This document shows positions 21,561 to 34,726 of a stretch of 64,000 bases of DNA, piece after piece. How positions within the stretch are numbered: position 1 is the stretch's first letter; every line of letters starts with the position of its first letter. The stretch comes from Lathyrus oleraceus (lineage: Eukaryota; Streptophyta; Magnoliopsida; Fabales; Fabaceae), in NCBI RefSeq assembly GCF_024323335.1, contig NC_066581.1:460991197-461055196 (forward strand), written 5' to 3'. Position numbers and translations under genes: made by a program. The notes under the pieces were generated by a model that ran no database searches, was not told where the DNA came from, and saw only the letters and a program-made list of their open reading frames with translations.

Positions 21561-23063
21561 CTAAGGATCCCTAACAACAATGTCAAAAGATCTGGCTGAA
21601 GGCGCGTACTTCCTTCGAATGCGACGGATCTCGGTCTCAAAAGAAGTCTTCATCTAAGTCTTCTCGAGGACAAGCTGATCAACAATCTTCTTCCAAGCAA
21701 TGGAAGGCTGAAGCATGCTAGAAGATGAAACCTCGGGCTCTCTCCATCTCTTCTTCACTCAGTCTTCAAGTAGCTCAATAAGGGCATCTGTGTCCTTAGA
21801 CTCCAACTGCAACTCTTCATGCTTCTTGCTCAAAGCACATAAACGCTCTTCCCACATATCCTTCTCTTGCTTCATCTTGGCGAGCCTGTCTTCCAACTCC
21901 TATACATCTTGGTTAGGGAGAGTTAATGGCTCAACCACAACCATAGACATAGGTCTTTTACAAGGATAAGGCATCTTCAACTCCAAAGCTCTCTTCTTCA
22001 CCCAAAGAGTGTAAGCTTCCAAAGCTACACAATTGCGCAGACCAAGCTCGAATCTTCCTTTCCTATGCATATTATGCCAAGCATGCACAATCTTCTGCTT
22101 CAAATGTTGGAGATATTTACCTTCTTCATAGAAAAGACCTTCTAACAAAATGTTATTAGGTTTGTCTCTCAAGGGGAACCCAAGTTGACGACGAGCCAAA
22201 ACAGGGTTGTAGTTAATTCCTCCTTGTGTACCAATGAGAGGCACATTAGAGAATTCACCATAACTATCAATAATATCCAAACCGCTTAATGACGGATCAT
22301 ACCAAACTATATCATCATTAGTGAGAGACATAAGTCTTTGAGACCACTTTAGACATTGTTTGTTCTCCATAAAAGCAGGTGTCTGAGGCAAGTGCGAAAT
22401 AAACCACTTGTATAGAAGAGGAATACAACAGACAATAGTTCCACCACCTTTAGAATTCCTTAGATGCAAAGAGAAATACATATCACCCAATAGAGTAGGC
22501 ACATGATTCCCAATCAAGAAAAGTCTAATGGCGTTAACTTCAACAAAACCGTCAATATTAGGGAACAAAGCTAATCCATAGATGAGCAACACAAAGATAG
22601 CTTCAAAAGCATCCACACTACCGGCTTGAGCAAAAGCAGTAGCTTCCTTGATGAGGAAATCAGATGGCAACCCAAACAATCCTCCTTTCTTCACCTAATG
22701 AGCCTCTATCTCAGACTTTTTCAAGTGAAGAGCTTCAGCAATAATACTAGATCGGGGAATCTCCTCCAATCCACTAAAAGGTACTATACTAGAAACAGGT
22801 ATCCCCAAAAGATGAGAATACTCCTCCAAGGTAGGCACAAGCTGATAATCTGGGAAAGTGAAACAATGGTAGAGGGGATCATAGAACTGCACTAGCATAC
22901 TCAGGAGTCCTTCAACCACATCAGCAGACAAGATAGACAGAAGCTTCCCATGATGTTGTTTGAAGTCTAAGGGATCTAATACAAAAGATGCTAGCTTCCT
23001 TAACTCTTTCAAGTCGGGACATCTGAAACTGTACTTCTTAGTATTCTTTCCTCCTTAATCCAT
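21561..23063 (-). pseudogene. G1 ORF1 protein (Ogre ORF1, plant-mobile-domain-like), broken
   Basis: A single 501-codon frame runs from ATG at 23061-23063 to TAG at 21561-21563, but holds five in-frame stops: codon 3 (TAA, 23055-23057; G3 has TAT there), 22695-22697, 21900-21902, one near 21760 and one near 21655. The N-terminal half contains FYDPLYHCFTFPDYQLVPTL and LGIP motifs, resembling proteins of the plant mobile domain type that occur in Ogre-like elements. The C-terminal third is Lys/Glu-rich and likely coiled coil. The position between leader and gag is that of Ogre ORF1, whose function is not established. G3 has a sister copy at 42496. Confidence 0.82.
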
Positions 23064-23909
23064 AGTCTGAAAATATTTGCAAATGATACCTTAGTTCCTT
23101 GAAATTTTCGTGTGATGAATGTTATGATGCGCATGAATGCATGAATGCAATAATCACAAATAAGGGATCACACTCAAGGCAAACAAAGAAAGGTCAAGGA
23201 ATGACTCAAGTCTTTGTCAAGTTCAATCATCCATTTTGGTGGATTATGGTTTACACCTTATCAACACCTAAGTTCCACTGATATTGACAAGACTTGATTG
23301 GATCAACCAAGAATCATGGGTTCGTTGTGAGTCACGAGCATGAAGTCTGGGTAAAAACCATCCCAAAGGAGCTAACTAAGGATAAAAACCTGTAGATCAT
23401 GTTCTAAAAAGTTCCCAGAGTCTTAATTCCATCTATGGGATATTGTAGGTTAAGATGACTGACTCATCGACCCATAATATTCTCAAGAGAAACTCGTCTG
23501 AGTGTAGTATCGTGTAACAACTGTTATCAAGTCTACACTTGAACAATCTCTGCACTACGTCCTAAATAGGCCAAGAAGGGGTATATGTTCTATGATCCTC
23601 AGCTTCTCGGACCCAATTAGAGATAGTAATGCCTAACCACAAATACTTGTGTGACATTTCCAAATCCAAAAGAGTCTCCACTGAGCAGATGGGTCTTAAG
23701 CCAACTTTTTAAGGACTATTCCACATAAGTCGAACATGACTATACCATCCTCCTATCTTAATTGCACTCAAGTTCGGGTTAGAACTTATCTCACCACTTA
23801 GAGATCACCAAGCACAACAAGCAGATTATATCACACATACATATATACAAACATCACATATATACAAATATATACACACACAAAGTAGGCTAAACCCACT
23901 GGAGACTAC
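23064..23909 (-). other. G1 leader between PBS and ORF1
   Basis: No coding capacity. It aligns with the leaders of G3 (41652-42495) and of G2 (56119 to about 57000), although the G2 LTR belongs to a different family. An inverted repeat (23209-23226 with 23279-23295) flanks the most conserved block. The open frame at 23099-23281 is chance. Confidence 0.75.
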
Positions 23910-23927
23910 TCCCCAGCAGAGTCGCCA
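23910..23927 (-). other. G1 primer binding site (tRNA-Arg type)
   Basis: On the minus strand TGGCGACTCTGCTGGGGA lies nine bases after the LTR end at 23937. This is the tRNA-Arg-type PBS described for Ogre elements, from memory of the family. G2 and G3 carry close variants. Confidence 0.82.
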
Positions 23928-23936
23928 CTTAATTTC

Positions 23937-26900
23937 TGTAGCGGTAAATTCGTGATCATCAAGCTATGGATAATCTAGACATCAAATAACAAGAGTTGCC
24001 ACCGCGCTTTTATTGTTTCCAAGGGAAAAGGGAAAAAGTACGAACAAAACCCAAAAGTAAGAAGTTTTCAAATCAAAACTAATAAAAATTCAGAGATTAC
24101 AGGTAAGGGGGATGGTTACATAGAGGGAAGGTGTTAGCACCCAAAGTGTCCTAGGTACTCCTAGGGAGCCCTTTTTGTGTGCATATGTACTGGGGATAAA
24201 GTGATGTTTACAAACAAAATAGAATGGGGGGATGAGAAAAGAATTCATTAATTATATTTTTGTGTTTAACAAGACCTTCGGTCTTGTGCCTACGTACCAA
24301 CATAAAAATAAGGGATCAAAGCCTCGTAGTTCGTGATACAAATTTCAAAGTGGATGCATTGCTTTTTAACAAAAAATGAGTTTGAAAGGCACAAAGGCCT
24401 AAAAATGTTTTGAATGAGTTAGTTCTTTTTTGGCTTTTTGAAAGTTTAAGTCAAGTATAATTACATTTATTCACAAGTTTGATTTAAAAAAAAGTTTGAA
24501 AATGCAATGGCATAAGGCCAAAGTTTCTATCTTTTGTAAAAGTTGTCAAAGTTGAGAACAAAATAAGTTCAATCAAAGAAGGTTTTGAAAAAGAGAGGGA
24601 GAGATTTTGAAATTAAAGAAAGCGAGGAGAAGATGAAAACACTATCCTATGTATAAAGTTAAAAGTTTAGATTTGGAAAGATCTGACCAAATGAGTAGAA
24701 ATCCAATAGACAAGAATGTCAATAGAAACCCAGAATTCTCTTGGACTCTCAGAATCAAGCAACACACAAATGCACAATTATATTATCTTGAAGAGCAAGG
24801 CATCAAATAAAGATTTCCACATCCAAGCTTATCCATTCCATGATCTTCTTCAAAATAGCCCATGTAACAGATGAATTTCACAAGTCACAGGTTCAAAATA
24901 ATAGCTTGACAATGATCATGTTGCAGATGAACTCAAAAGGATCTTGAATGATGTATCAGATGAAGTTTCAAATTGCAAGCACCTGGTTTCTCAATAAGTT
25001 GGCATTGGTCAAGTCCTTTAGCATAGGAATGTTGCCTAAATTCTAAATCCATTTGTCCAAGATCAAGCCAACAGTCCACACAAAAGTTTTTTAGGGTTTT
25101 TGTTGTTATTATGTACATTAATGGTCATAGACCACACAAACAAGCAAAGCACAAACAAAATATATCACACAATATGGTCCAAGTGGACAAAGTGAAAATT
25201 ACATTAACATAAACAATTAGAATGATAAGAACAATAGCAAATGTATAAAAGCTAGAATTATTAAAGTAAAGGGCTTGAAAGTAAAAGTTAGTAGTTAATA
25301 GGTTAGAAGTTAGTATTGTTTTGCTTTTGCTTTTCATTTTAAGACATTCTTTGGAGTACACTCAACCCACTTATCACAAGCATGGATCCTTGAACCAAGA
25401 CATCTTCCAAAGGAAGGAAAAAAGGCCAAGTTTCCGTACAATACCATGAAAGAGGGGAGACTTACAATCTCACTTACTAGAATGCTTATGCCTTTTATGT
25501 CACAAATTTAGTGCTATGTTAAGCAATCATAATTGGACTTATGTAGAAGTCACAACTATTTGAGGCCGAGCAATAGAATTTTGGTGTTAATGCATGTTAG
25601 AGACATAATATAATAGACTATGCTCATGAAACATACCACACACAAAAAGAATATGCAAAAGGTGTGTCCGAATCTCATCCATACTCATGTTAATTTTTCA
25701 ATCAAATAGCCTTAGGATTTTGAGATATCATAGGCCAAATGGAATGAATGAATGAAGAAGGGGAATGAGATGAAGTGGGAGGGGAATAGGTGAAAACACA
25801 ATTTGGTCAAAGGAGGACTTTTACCAAATTAATATCATTCATTCATTTTGGGAGATGGAATATACATTCCATCAATCCCCTAAATCCAATGATATTAATT
25901 TGAAAAAGTCAAATCAACCTTGACCAAGGCCCAACAACAATAATCAAACTCAAACAAGTCATCACAAGTTGTCGACTAATTTATTTGGCATTTATTCAAA
26001 TTAAAAATACTATAATAAGGTATTTAAATTAAATATGGTTTGTCCAATTCCTAAAATCTCATCAAAACACCAAAGAAATGGCCATGAGATTTATCATAGG
26101 TCAAACAAGGTCAAAGGACCTTGGAGAAAAAATTTCATAATTTTTGGGACATTTAAAAGTATTTTTAAACAATTAAAAAGAAATGAAAAATCAATTAAAT
26201 CATGAAAAATATTAATAATGATCCAAAAAAATAATTTTAATTCAGAATATGAAAGGGGAAAATATTTGAATTTTTTTGGTGAAACTCTCATATTTTTTGG
26301 ATCAATATTCAAATTAATATGAATTAACTAAAATAAAAAGATTAAAAGGAAAATTAAATGATCAGAAAACACGTGGACCACTTGATCTCCCTCATTAATT
26401 GAGGCGGAAGATCACGTGGTCAAAAGCGCGCTATCCACGATACGCCTGAGTCAGCGCATCACAGGAAAGGTAATTCAAACTAACACACGAGATTATTTCA
26501 TTTCAAAAGGATCATGTGGCTCTGAACACGCCAACTCACCACCGAAGCTACATCTCCGGTCTCCTTCTTAGGCGAGCCTCGCCGGACTGGTTCAGTCATA
26601 ACCATCACCAAAACTAAAAAGAAGGACATGATTTCAAAGTAAAAATGACACTGAGCACGAATCTGACCTCAATTTATCTTAACTCCAAGTATTTTGAGAG
26701 ATACATGGAGTTGAAATTTGAGGTACATGAATTGAGTTGCTTCGATTTGGCCTCAAAGCAACTCAATCTTCTTGCCTACATTGGTAGGACTTCAGACAAC
26801 CAAAGAATCAAGAGAATTGAGCAAGATTGGGAGAGAACCGAAGAGATTAAAATTTCTGGAAAATACCTTCAATGTAGGTCTGGATTCAGCTGTTCTTTCC

Positions 26901-28057
26901 TTGGCTCGTGCTTGATCTCACTCCAAATGCTTGTAGAAGAAGAATTGAATGCTCAAAAGGTCTTGGATCCCTGGAGTTTTGAATCTCAAAATAGTGAGAA
27001 TTCAAACTCAATTTCAAGTGAATTTCTCAGGATTATCCTTTGGAATGTGAGGGTTAGAGGTTGGGGATCAAAGCGGTCGCGCAAGTGTGTGAATTTCTGA
27101 GCATATGGAGCTCTATTTATATCCAATTCAATTGATATTTGCTCACTTGAAGTGAACTTCCAAAATTAACAATATGTGATGCATGAGTGAATGGGCATGT
27201 GCAGGACCATGAAATCACTCCATCTGATCCATAATTGAGTGTAAGCAAGGTTGAAGTCATGGTGGAATGCTAGGCAATTGTGCATGGATGTTTGAAGTTC
27301 AATCTTGCCAAATGATGATACCACGTTCAAGCCATGCGCATCCTATTCATTTCTTGTCCAAAATGGATGAACTTGGACTTTTTGGAAAGTTTAGATCAAG
27401 AGGAACAACTTTCATGTTCAACACTTTTCCATTTGGAGATTGGAAATTGAGAAATTTTGAGGTGGAAGTTTAGAAATTTTAAAATATTGAAATTTTTTCT
27501 AAGTGTCAAGCCATATGTCTCAATATTCCACCTTGTTTAACTTTTTATGTGAGCTTCAAATGAGAACATTTTCTTCATCAAAGTTGTAAATCTATCAAAG
27601 ACCTTCAAAATGGTCAGAAATTTCATGTCATTTGGATTTGAAATGATAGAGTTATGCATTTTTTAAGTTTGGAAAAATCACTTGAACAATGGTATAGGTC
27701 AAAAGTGACCTATAATTTAACCTCATATCACATGCTCAAAAAAGTTCAATTAGCTCTCACTCCAAACATAAAGGTTGAAGTAGACATCTTAAGTTTGATT
27801 TTGCAACTTGGAAATATTTAATCTCATAAAAATTGAGCAAGTTATGACCTTGGGAAGTTGACTTTCAAATTAGGGTTTAGACAAAACGACCTATAATATT
27901 TCAACATAGTAAATAATTTTCCAAGCAAAACTAGATCTAGGTCTAAACATGAAAGTTGTTTGAAATGTCATTTAGAGTAAGTTTTCTATTGGAATAATTT
28001 TCATATGGTGAAAAGTGTAGGGTCTAGGGTCTAGGGAGACCCAGTTTTGATCAGATG
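23937..28057 (-). repeat. G1 5' LTR (4.1 kb left, its start lost)
   Basis: On the minus strand the LTR ends CCGCTACA at 23937. It aligns with 1-214 and 8603-10610. The match stops at GATCAGATGA near 28057, so about 580 bp of its start (equivalent to 10611-11194) is missing or displaced. The full LTR would be about 4.7 kb. A TATA-like element is at 27114-27121, and a small hairpin at 24150-24165. Open frames in it (for example 26645-27100) are shared decayed sequence, not genes. Confidence 0.87.
27114..27121 (-). promoter_or_regulatory. Probable TATA box of G1 5' LTR
   Basis: Minus-strand TATAAATA lies in the same alignment position as 9672-9679 and 36821-36828. Confidence 0.55.
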
Positions 28058-28077
28058 AGTGGTTGGGCATATGACAC

Positions 28078-28592
28078 ACATATATATATATANNNNNNNN
28101 NNNNNNNNNNNNNNNNNNNNNNNNNNNNNNNNNNNNNNNNNNNNNNNNNNNNNNNNNNNNNNNNNNNNNNNNNNNNNNNNNNNNNNNNNNNNNNNNNNNN
28201 NNNNNNNNNNNNNNNNNNNNNNNNNNNNNNNNNNNNNNNNNNNNNNNNNNNNNNNNNNNNNNNNNNNNNNNNNNNNNNNNNNNNNNNNNNNNNNNNNNNN
28301 NNNNNNNNNNNNNNNNNNNNNNNNNNNNNNNNNNNNNNNNNNNNNNNNNNNNNNNNNNNNNNNNNNNNNNNNNNNNNNNNNNNNNNNNNNNNNNNNNNNN
28401 NNNNNNNNNNNNNNNNNNNNNNNNNNNNNNNNNNNNNNNNNNNNNNNNNNNNNNNNNNNNNNNNNNNNNNNNNNNNNNNNNNNNNNNNNNNNNNNNNNNN
28501 NNNNNNNNNNNNNNNNNNNNNNNNNNNNNNNNNNNNNNNNNNNNNNNNNNNNNNNNNNNNNNNNNNNNNNNNNNNNNNNNNNNNNNNNNNNN

Positions 28593-28635
<43 letters not shown>
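28078..28635. other. AT microsatellite containing an assembly gap of exactly 500 N
   Basis: AT/TA repeat stands on both sides of an N run (28093-28592). A run of exactly 500 N suggests a placeholder, so the true length is unknown. Translations across it are artefacts. Confidence 0.95.
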
Positions 28636-28640
<5 letters not shown>

Positions 28641-29740
28641 ATTTTATGCATGAGATAAATTATTACATATGATATATTTTGATGATACATATATGTTGAA
28701 ATGCATATATGGGGAATTGTATGCTCATACATTTTATAGTTATGTGGATATTAGAGAGGAGTCACGAGGTGCACATCGGGTAGGTGGCACAGAGTGCATG
28801 TTCGAGAATGGAACCACCTTATCCGACGTGGATATTTGAGTCTGATTGATGGTGTAGATACCCATCACCTTAGTGGTGCTAAATCTTTAAGCCATACCAC
28901 AATCCTTTCAGAGAGATTGATATTCCAGAATCATGTGTATCTACATTTAAACATTGCATTAGAAATGAGTCTTAATTATGCTATGTGTATTATTGTTGTA
29001 AGTGATTATATACATGTGTTAGAATGAGATCACTAGCAATGTATATTGTATCCTATGTTTAGGCTTGTTGCTTTGCTATTCTATATTTGTTATTTTCGGA
29101 TTGATGATCCTTTCAGTGGACATGTGGGCGTATACCGCATTAGATCATGACATTCCCGAGACGCGAGGAGCTACCACCATCGAAGACAACATTCTTCACC
29201 TTTCCCGATGATTGGACCGACATGTCCTGGGGGTTTGAACCGACCCTAGGACAAGTCTCGTTCACTGGGAACACACTCGAAATTACCACTAATGTTGGCA
29301 TGGATTTAAAGACTACTTATTCCTGCAAGACTATTACCTTCTAGGTCCCAGCGTCATATGCCCTAGAGAGATTGACCATTTTGGATTATTAACCTCTCCC
29401 TTAGCCCCAAATGAACCGTCATATGCCCTAGTCGTGGGAGGAGAGCCATTCTTTTCTGATATATCCATACCTCCCCTAAACTTAGATATGTCCTTAGGAC
29501 TTCCTTCGGTGTTCACTCAGATACCTTTACCGTGTACGTGCTCCCCGACATTTCTCCAAGAAATGTGTCGTCGTTGGAGTTGGACATAAGTGAGGTAGAT
29601 GACGACGACACTTACGACCCCTCGGAGAATGATTATGAGAGTGAATTAGATGAGGATGGCTCATATCACACTTTGACTAGAGCTTGTAGTGGGTTATATG
29701 GAGCTAGAGCGGGTGGTTATTGTGGTTGTCATTAGGTTTC
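28636..29740. other. Unassigned 1.1 kb between G1 and C2
   Basis: I do not recognise this stretch. It differs from every LTR in the window. One frame is open without an ATG from 29293 to 29589 (98 codons, including LGPSVICPREIDHFGLLTS), and another at 29532-29735 encodes an acidic DDDDTYDPSENDYE segment. Both might be remains of a coding region, such as a transposon or gene fragment, but no family is evident. C2 is inserted at its right end. Confidence 0.4.
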
Positions 29741-30977
29741 TGAAGGTGGAAAGAAACACAAGAAATGGAGGTTTGAATTGGGTTTCTAAAAATGAAAGCT
29801 TTTTTAACCCAACACAATCAAACAATAAATATGAACAAGAAAAAATAATACAATTATTTTTATACTGGTTTGTTGTTAGCTAAACTACCTCCAATCAACC
29901 CACCAATGTGATTTTTCCTTATCGAAAAGGACTTAACCCACTATAACCACAACTGATTACAGACACACAAATACTACCCGTCAATGTCTTCTCGAGTATA
30001 TCTGACTAAACCCTAGTCACTCAAGCAATATAACTCAAATAAATGAGATTACAAGAATGTGTCTTACAAGATTGCTTCTAAGAAAGAAGAATAACACAAG
30101 TTTTAGTACAACGAATTTCTCACACAATAACGAACAAAAGTTATATGTGTATTTCTATTCTCCATACATAATAAAATTCATTTAAGCAAAAGCATTATGT
30201 AATAACAGCGAATTAACGTATAGAATTAGCAGTATTAATGAGCAATAGCAACTAGCAGCTTGTCCAATCTTCCAAGTCTCATTTATTTAGGCAATGAAAA
30301 GATCCGTTGAAGGGTAGAATTGGAATACTAAAATGCAGTTGTATCCTTGCATAACGACTTGCATAATAGGAGGCAAAATGGTACAATAATACAATCCTTA
30401 ACCCACAAAATCAGCGTAGTGGAAGGAATATTTGATCTTGTATTGTGTATTATTTTCCTTACGTATTTTTTTTGATCTTATCTTCCAATCTTTAGAGGCT
30501 TCTAAATAACTGACATTGAAGCATGTTTAGAAGGATCAAGAGACTAGTTGAGAGAATCTTTAGAACCTTGGTCTTCAGAGTCTTAACACAGTTTCTCTGA
30601 ACCTGGTCTTCAGAGCTTGTTCTTTAGAGTTTTTATAACTTGAGAGCGTAGAATCTTGAAGGCTTGACAAACCTTTATAGGCTCTTCTATCAGAGTCACA
30701 ATTAGAAGCCTTAGCACAAACGTTCATCAGAACCATTTTCTAAGAGCATTATCTAACTTGACATCATCTTGTAAAGCACTTTTGTATCTCTTCAGAGTCA
30801 AAGTGTGTTGTGTCCAAAATCTGATGACATCACACGCCAAATCTTCAGAATCAAAACCTGTTAGCAAAAGCTGCACACTAGACAAAATCATTAGGGTAAA
30901 AAATTGTTCTCTAAGAAATAATGCATTGTTATCATAAAAACTAAAGGCCATATGCAAAACCAAATCTTGTTCTTACA
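29741..30977 (-). repeat. C2 3' LTR
   Basis: On the minus strand it begins TGTAAGAACAAG at 30977, right after the polypurine tract, and probably ends CCTTCA at 29741. The end is inferred from the TG...CA rule, because the partner LTR is not in the window. It contains many CTTCAGAG-type short repeats. The open frame at 30727-30963 is not credible. Confidence 0.75.
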
Positions 30978-31842
30978 ATCTCCCCCTTTTTGATGATGAC
31001 AAAACCATGTATTTTGATAAACAATTTTTACTTGGTTTAATCACATAAAAACATTAGAGTGAGGTTTGTAAGCCCCCCCTGAATTTTATACTATTATTTT
31101 TTTTTTCAACTTAGAATTTTAGAGTTAGGTTTGCAAGCTCCTCTGAATTTAAGACTTAAAATAATCTTAACACATATAAAACCTCTCAATCAGCATGAAA
31201 GAAATAACTTCCCATGATGCAGAAGCCTGGTTACTATGAAAGAAATAACTTCCCAGAATGCAGAAGTCTGATTATAGAAATATTTCAATTCAGAAATGAC
31301 TTTACTTTGAGTATCAGAAAGTCTGGTTATCAACCTTGTATCAAAGCATGATTTGTTAGAGATTTCATATGCCTGGTTATTATCAGAACTTGTATACACC
31401 TAGTTCAGAACTTGTATACGCCTGGTTCACTTGAGTTGAGTTCAAAACATGTATATATGCCTGAGTAGCTTGAGCTCAAACCAGTTTGGCTAATGCCTTT
31501 AGATAAATGTCCTAACTCCTGAAAAACTTGGTTGCTTGAAACATGATGAACTTATTCAAAGTTCCCAAAAAAGTTACCAATGTCAGAAATAATGTTAAAG
31601 ACACGTTTGGGTGTCAGAGTTAGAATTAGGTATATAAAAGTCAATCACTCTTCTCCCCTTTTGTCATCAATAAAAAAGAAAGAATAGAGACAAAGTAAAA
31701 CCAAATAAAATTTTCATTTCATTAAATTAAACATGAAGTACAAAAAGCATAAAGACATGAACTAAGAAAATAACAAGGTTTTAAAAACACTAGGGTTTCT
31801 AGAAGGGGGTGGCGGTCTTAATAAGATAGCATGAAGCATCCC
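30978..31842 (-). other. C2 region between env-like gene and LTR, with duplicated polypurine tracts
   Basis: The terminal tract (minus AAAAAGGGGGAGAT, 30978-30991) abuts the LTR. A second tract, AAAAGGGGAG (31653-31662), preceded by GATGAC, lies 0.66 kb upstream of it. A 41-bp direct repeat occurs at 31195-31235 and 31236-31276. No coding region is seen. Confidence 0.75.
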
Positions 31843-34250
31843 TTATATCTTGGTGTTTGTTCCAACTTGAGTCTTAAACATCTCATTCTGCTTGTCCATC
31901 CTTTCTCTGACCTCATAATTCTCAGCCTTGAGATCTTCTAATGTCTTCAAAATGATTTCTTCAAAAACCAAGGTCTTCTTAACTCCAGAAACACTTCCAA
32001 CTTTAAGAGTCTTCTTAGAAGTAGCTAGAGTCATCTGTTCAGGTTGAGGAGGAGGAATTACTTCTGGTGTAGGAAGAATAAGTGTTGAAGGAATCTTCTG
32101 AAGCAAATGTTTAACAATACCAGAGAATCTGGAATGACAGTTCCTTTGAGCATCCTTCAGGCATAGAAATTCCAAATCCTTGGAGTTGAAGTCAATCTAT
32201 CTTCTGAAGTTGTTACCAGAGTACACACTTCAGAGAGGTTTTCATTAGAAGTGCAAACTTCATTCAGAGTGTCCAGTCTGGTAACAAACTCACTTTCAAA
32301 CTACAAAAACAATTCATCAAATGGAGTAGGACAAATGTTGGTTTGAAAAGATGTTTGATCAGAATAGAGATGAGGGTTTCTGTCTGGGATTGCAATGACC
32401 TCAACATCTAACTCGAACTGTCTAACTTAATCATCAAATTCCTCAGAGTTTGTGAGAGGGTTAAGTTCAGATTGTATTTCAGAATTAGAAGAAATGACAA
32501 TAGTTTTATTAGAAGAATCAGGGATAGAGGGTTCATTATTTCTGATTCATTCCATGAATTTGTCAATGACAGGTTCATCAATGATATGTTAGGGGGATGA
32601 AGTAGATGGAGTAGGCGTGTCTTCTGGAAAGGCACGAGCTTTTGGAATGGTTAGGGTCATTGAGGTGGGTGTGGAAAATATAGAGTCAGAAGAATGATCT
32701 TTTGTTTCTAAAGGTTGAGGGGTAGTGGGAGTAGTTCCAGACATGGTATTAGCATTTAAGATTTGGGAGAGTAAAGTTGGTGGTATAATGATAATGGGTT
32801 CAGAAGGAGTTACAATGGTTGTGATGGTGGTTCATTCAGAAGTTGTTGGAACAGGTATGAGGAGTGTTATAGAGACAAATGACATAGGTGTGATGATTGT
32901 TTCAGAAACACTTGATGGTATTAGAGGGGGAGTGGTTATGGTTCCAAAGGGAATGTATGGGGGTGGAGAAGGTTGTGGAAGAATAGATAAAGTAGAAATA
33001 TTATAACTAACATAGTAAAAAGAAGTCTCAGTCATATGAGACTTACCATGATTCCTAGAAGAAGTCACTTTAGAAGTCCTAGCAAGCTCAGAACCTACAG
33101 GTTCTACTTCAGGTCTCATTGTGTCTCTCAGAAGTCCAATTCCATAAGTTCTAGCAACTTTGATAGGGGGTCTGGCAGATCCAGAAGATCCTTCACCAAA
33201 AGATTTAGGCTTCCTTTTTCTGTTAAGAGAGTACACATCAATGGGGTGAAATGGGTGTTCCTCATGAGATAACATAATTGTAGGAACACTTGTTGCCAAA
33301 CAATCAACTATATATATTTCCAGAACCTCTTTAGATTCTTCCTTGGAGAAGAGAGGATGATCATCCATTGGAATCCTTCTAGAGATAACAGACGTCTTGT
33401 CTAGAAGCTCTAAAAGGTCAACAACAATTATGATTAAGGACATGTTCTTCAGATTACGTCCATTGAAATTCTCCCCAATTTTAAAATCCACTTCATTTGT
33501 CATTCTTGCTTCCATTAGCTTCTACACTAGTTGGCTTTCAAACAAAATGTCAGAAATTAACCTACCTAGAGGTATCCATTTTCTGAGCTTAGAAGATTTA
33601 TTCCTTGTTTCCATCTCCCTCAGATTCTTGAAGAGAATATAGGGAAAGTTCATTGCGTCACCACACGAAGAATAGTATAACATGTACTTCTGATATGTGC
33701 TAATGTAATTTGGAGAATTTGTAGAAGGTCTATGATGAATGAAACCCAGAATTATCTTGAACCAAATCCTAAGATTATGATGCAATTTCCTGGGGTTGGA
33801 GGAGGGCTTTCCATCCAGAAAGATAAATATTGCAATTTCTTCCATTTTACTTTTCTTGGCCAACATATCAAAACACCGTTTCCCAGAACCATCATGACTG
33901 AGAAATTTAGCAATGGGCTTATCATGAATGGTGATCTTGTAACCTAATACATAAGATGTTACTTGAAGATTTGTAGTTGAAGCAAATATCTATAATTTCT
34001 TCACCAACTCAGTGTAAACAGGTCCTTTGATACGTTCAAAGTAACCTTCCCATTCTTGGGTTCTAATAGCTCTAGTCAAGTCATACCCATTTTCCTTGAG
34101 GTTATCAACATCCGCCTATAACTCACAGAGAACTTCTAACTCTTCAATTAGGCTAGAAAGTGTAAGCTCTTGAATTCCTTGTTTGATTTTCTCTTGTTGC
34201 TGAGGTTGTTTCTGTTCTTGTTGAGCATATTGTTGTTGAGAAGCCATCAT
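31843..34250 (-). pseudogene. C2 env-like gene (Sirevirus), broken
   Basis: The start at 34250 gives a Gln-rich N terminus (ASQQQYAQQEQKQPQQQEK). One frame continues to 32832 with in-frame stops at 34116-34118, 33990-33992, 33522-33524 and 32832-32834. After that the frame changes, with pieces down to 31843. A segment near 33550-33700 reads NFPYILFKNLREME and RKWIPLGRLISDILF, the recognisable core of the env-like or putative plant transposon protein of SIRE-type elements. The end is Lys/Glu-rich and possibly coiled coil. Its position after pol and before the polypurine tract fits. Whether such proteins ever act as envelopes is unproven. This copy is dead. Confidence 0.75.
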
Positions 34251-34726
34251 TGATGAAGAACAAGGGTTTTAGACTGCAAAGAGTTTTAGGCTTAAAAGAG
34301 AGAAAGCGTGGGAAGAGAACATAGCGAACGTGTGTGAAATGGGTTTAAATAAGGGTTTTGCAATCATGAATAAAATCTTGAATAGTGCAAAAAAATGACA
34401 AGGGGTAAAGTGTGAAAAATTTACCTAATCCCAAGAGGTTTATTCACCTAATGTATCACATCAGCAATTCAAAAACAATTCAGTTTTCTAAGAAAATTGT
34501 CTTTAAAATTGTTCCACTAACCAAGACTGATTGACAGCTATTTAATGCAAAAATTGTTCAGTATCCAGAAGTCAGATCGTTTAACCAAACAAGTTTTGAC
34601 TCGATACTTCTGAACTTATGAAACCTTCTCACTTCAGAAGACTCAAATGTTCAGAGTCAAAAATATCTCAGAGTCTGATTAAACCATTCTGAGAGATTAA
34701 ACATTTTGAGATAATCATCTTTTTCA
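34251..34726 (-). other. C2 spacer between pol and env-like gene
   Basis: About 0.5 kb of AT-rich sequence with repeated CTTCAGAG-type words and no credible open frame. Confidence 0.6.

Noticed and set aside
26645..27100. 151-codon frame in G1 5' LTR, also seen shortened at 9204-9389
   Set aside because: Present only in LTR copies, interrupted differently in each, no domain seen; treated as LTR sequence.
28031..28732. Frames of about 200 codons across the N run
   Set aside because: They consist mainly of unknown residues from the gap.
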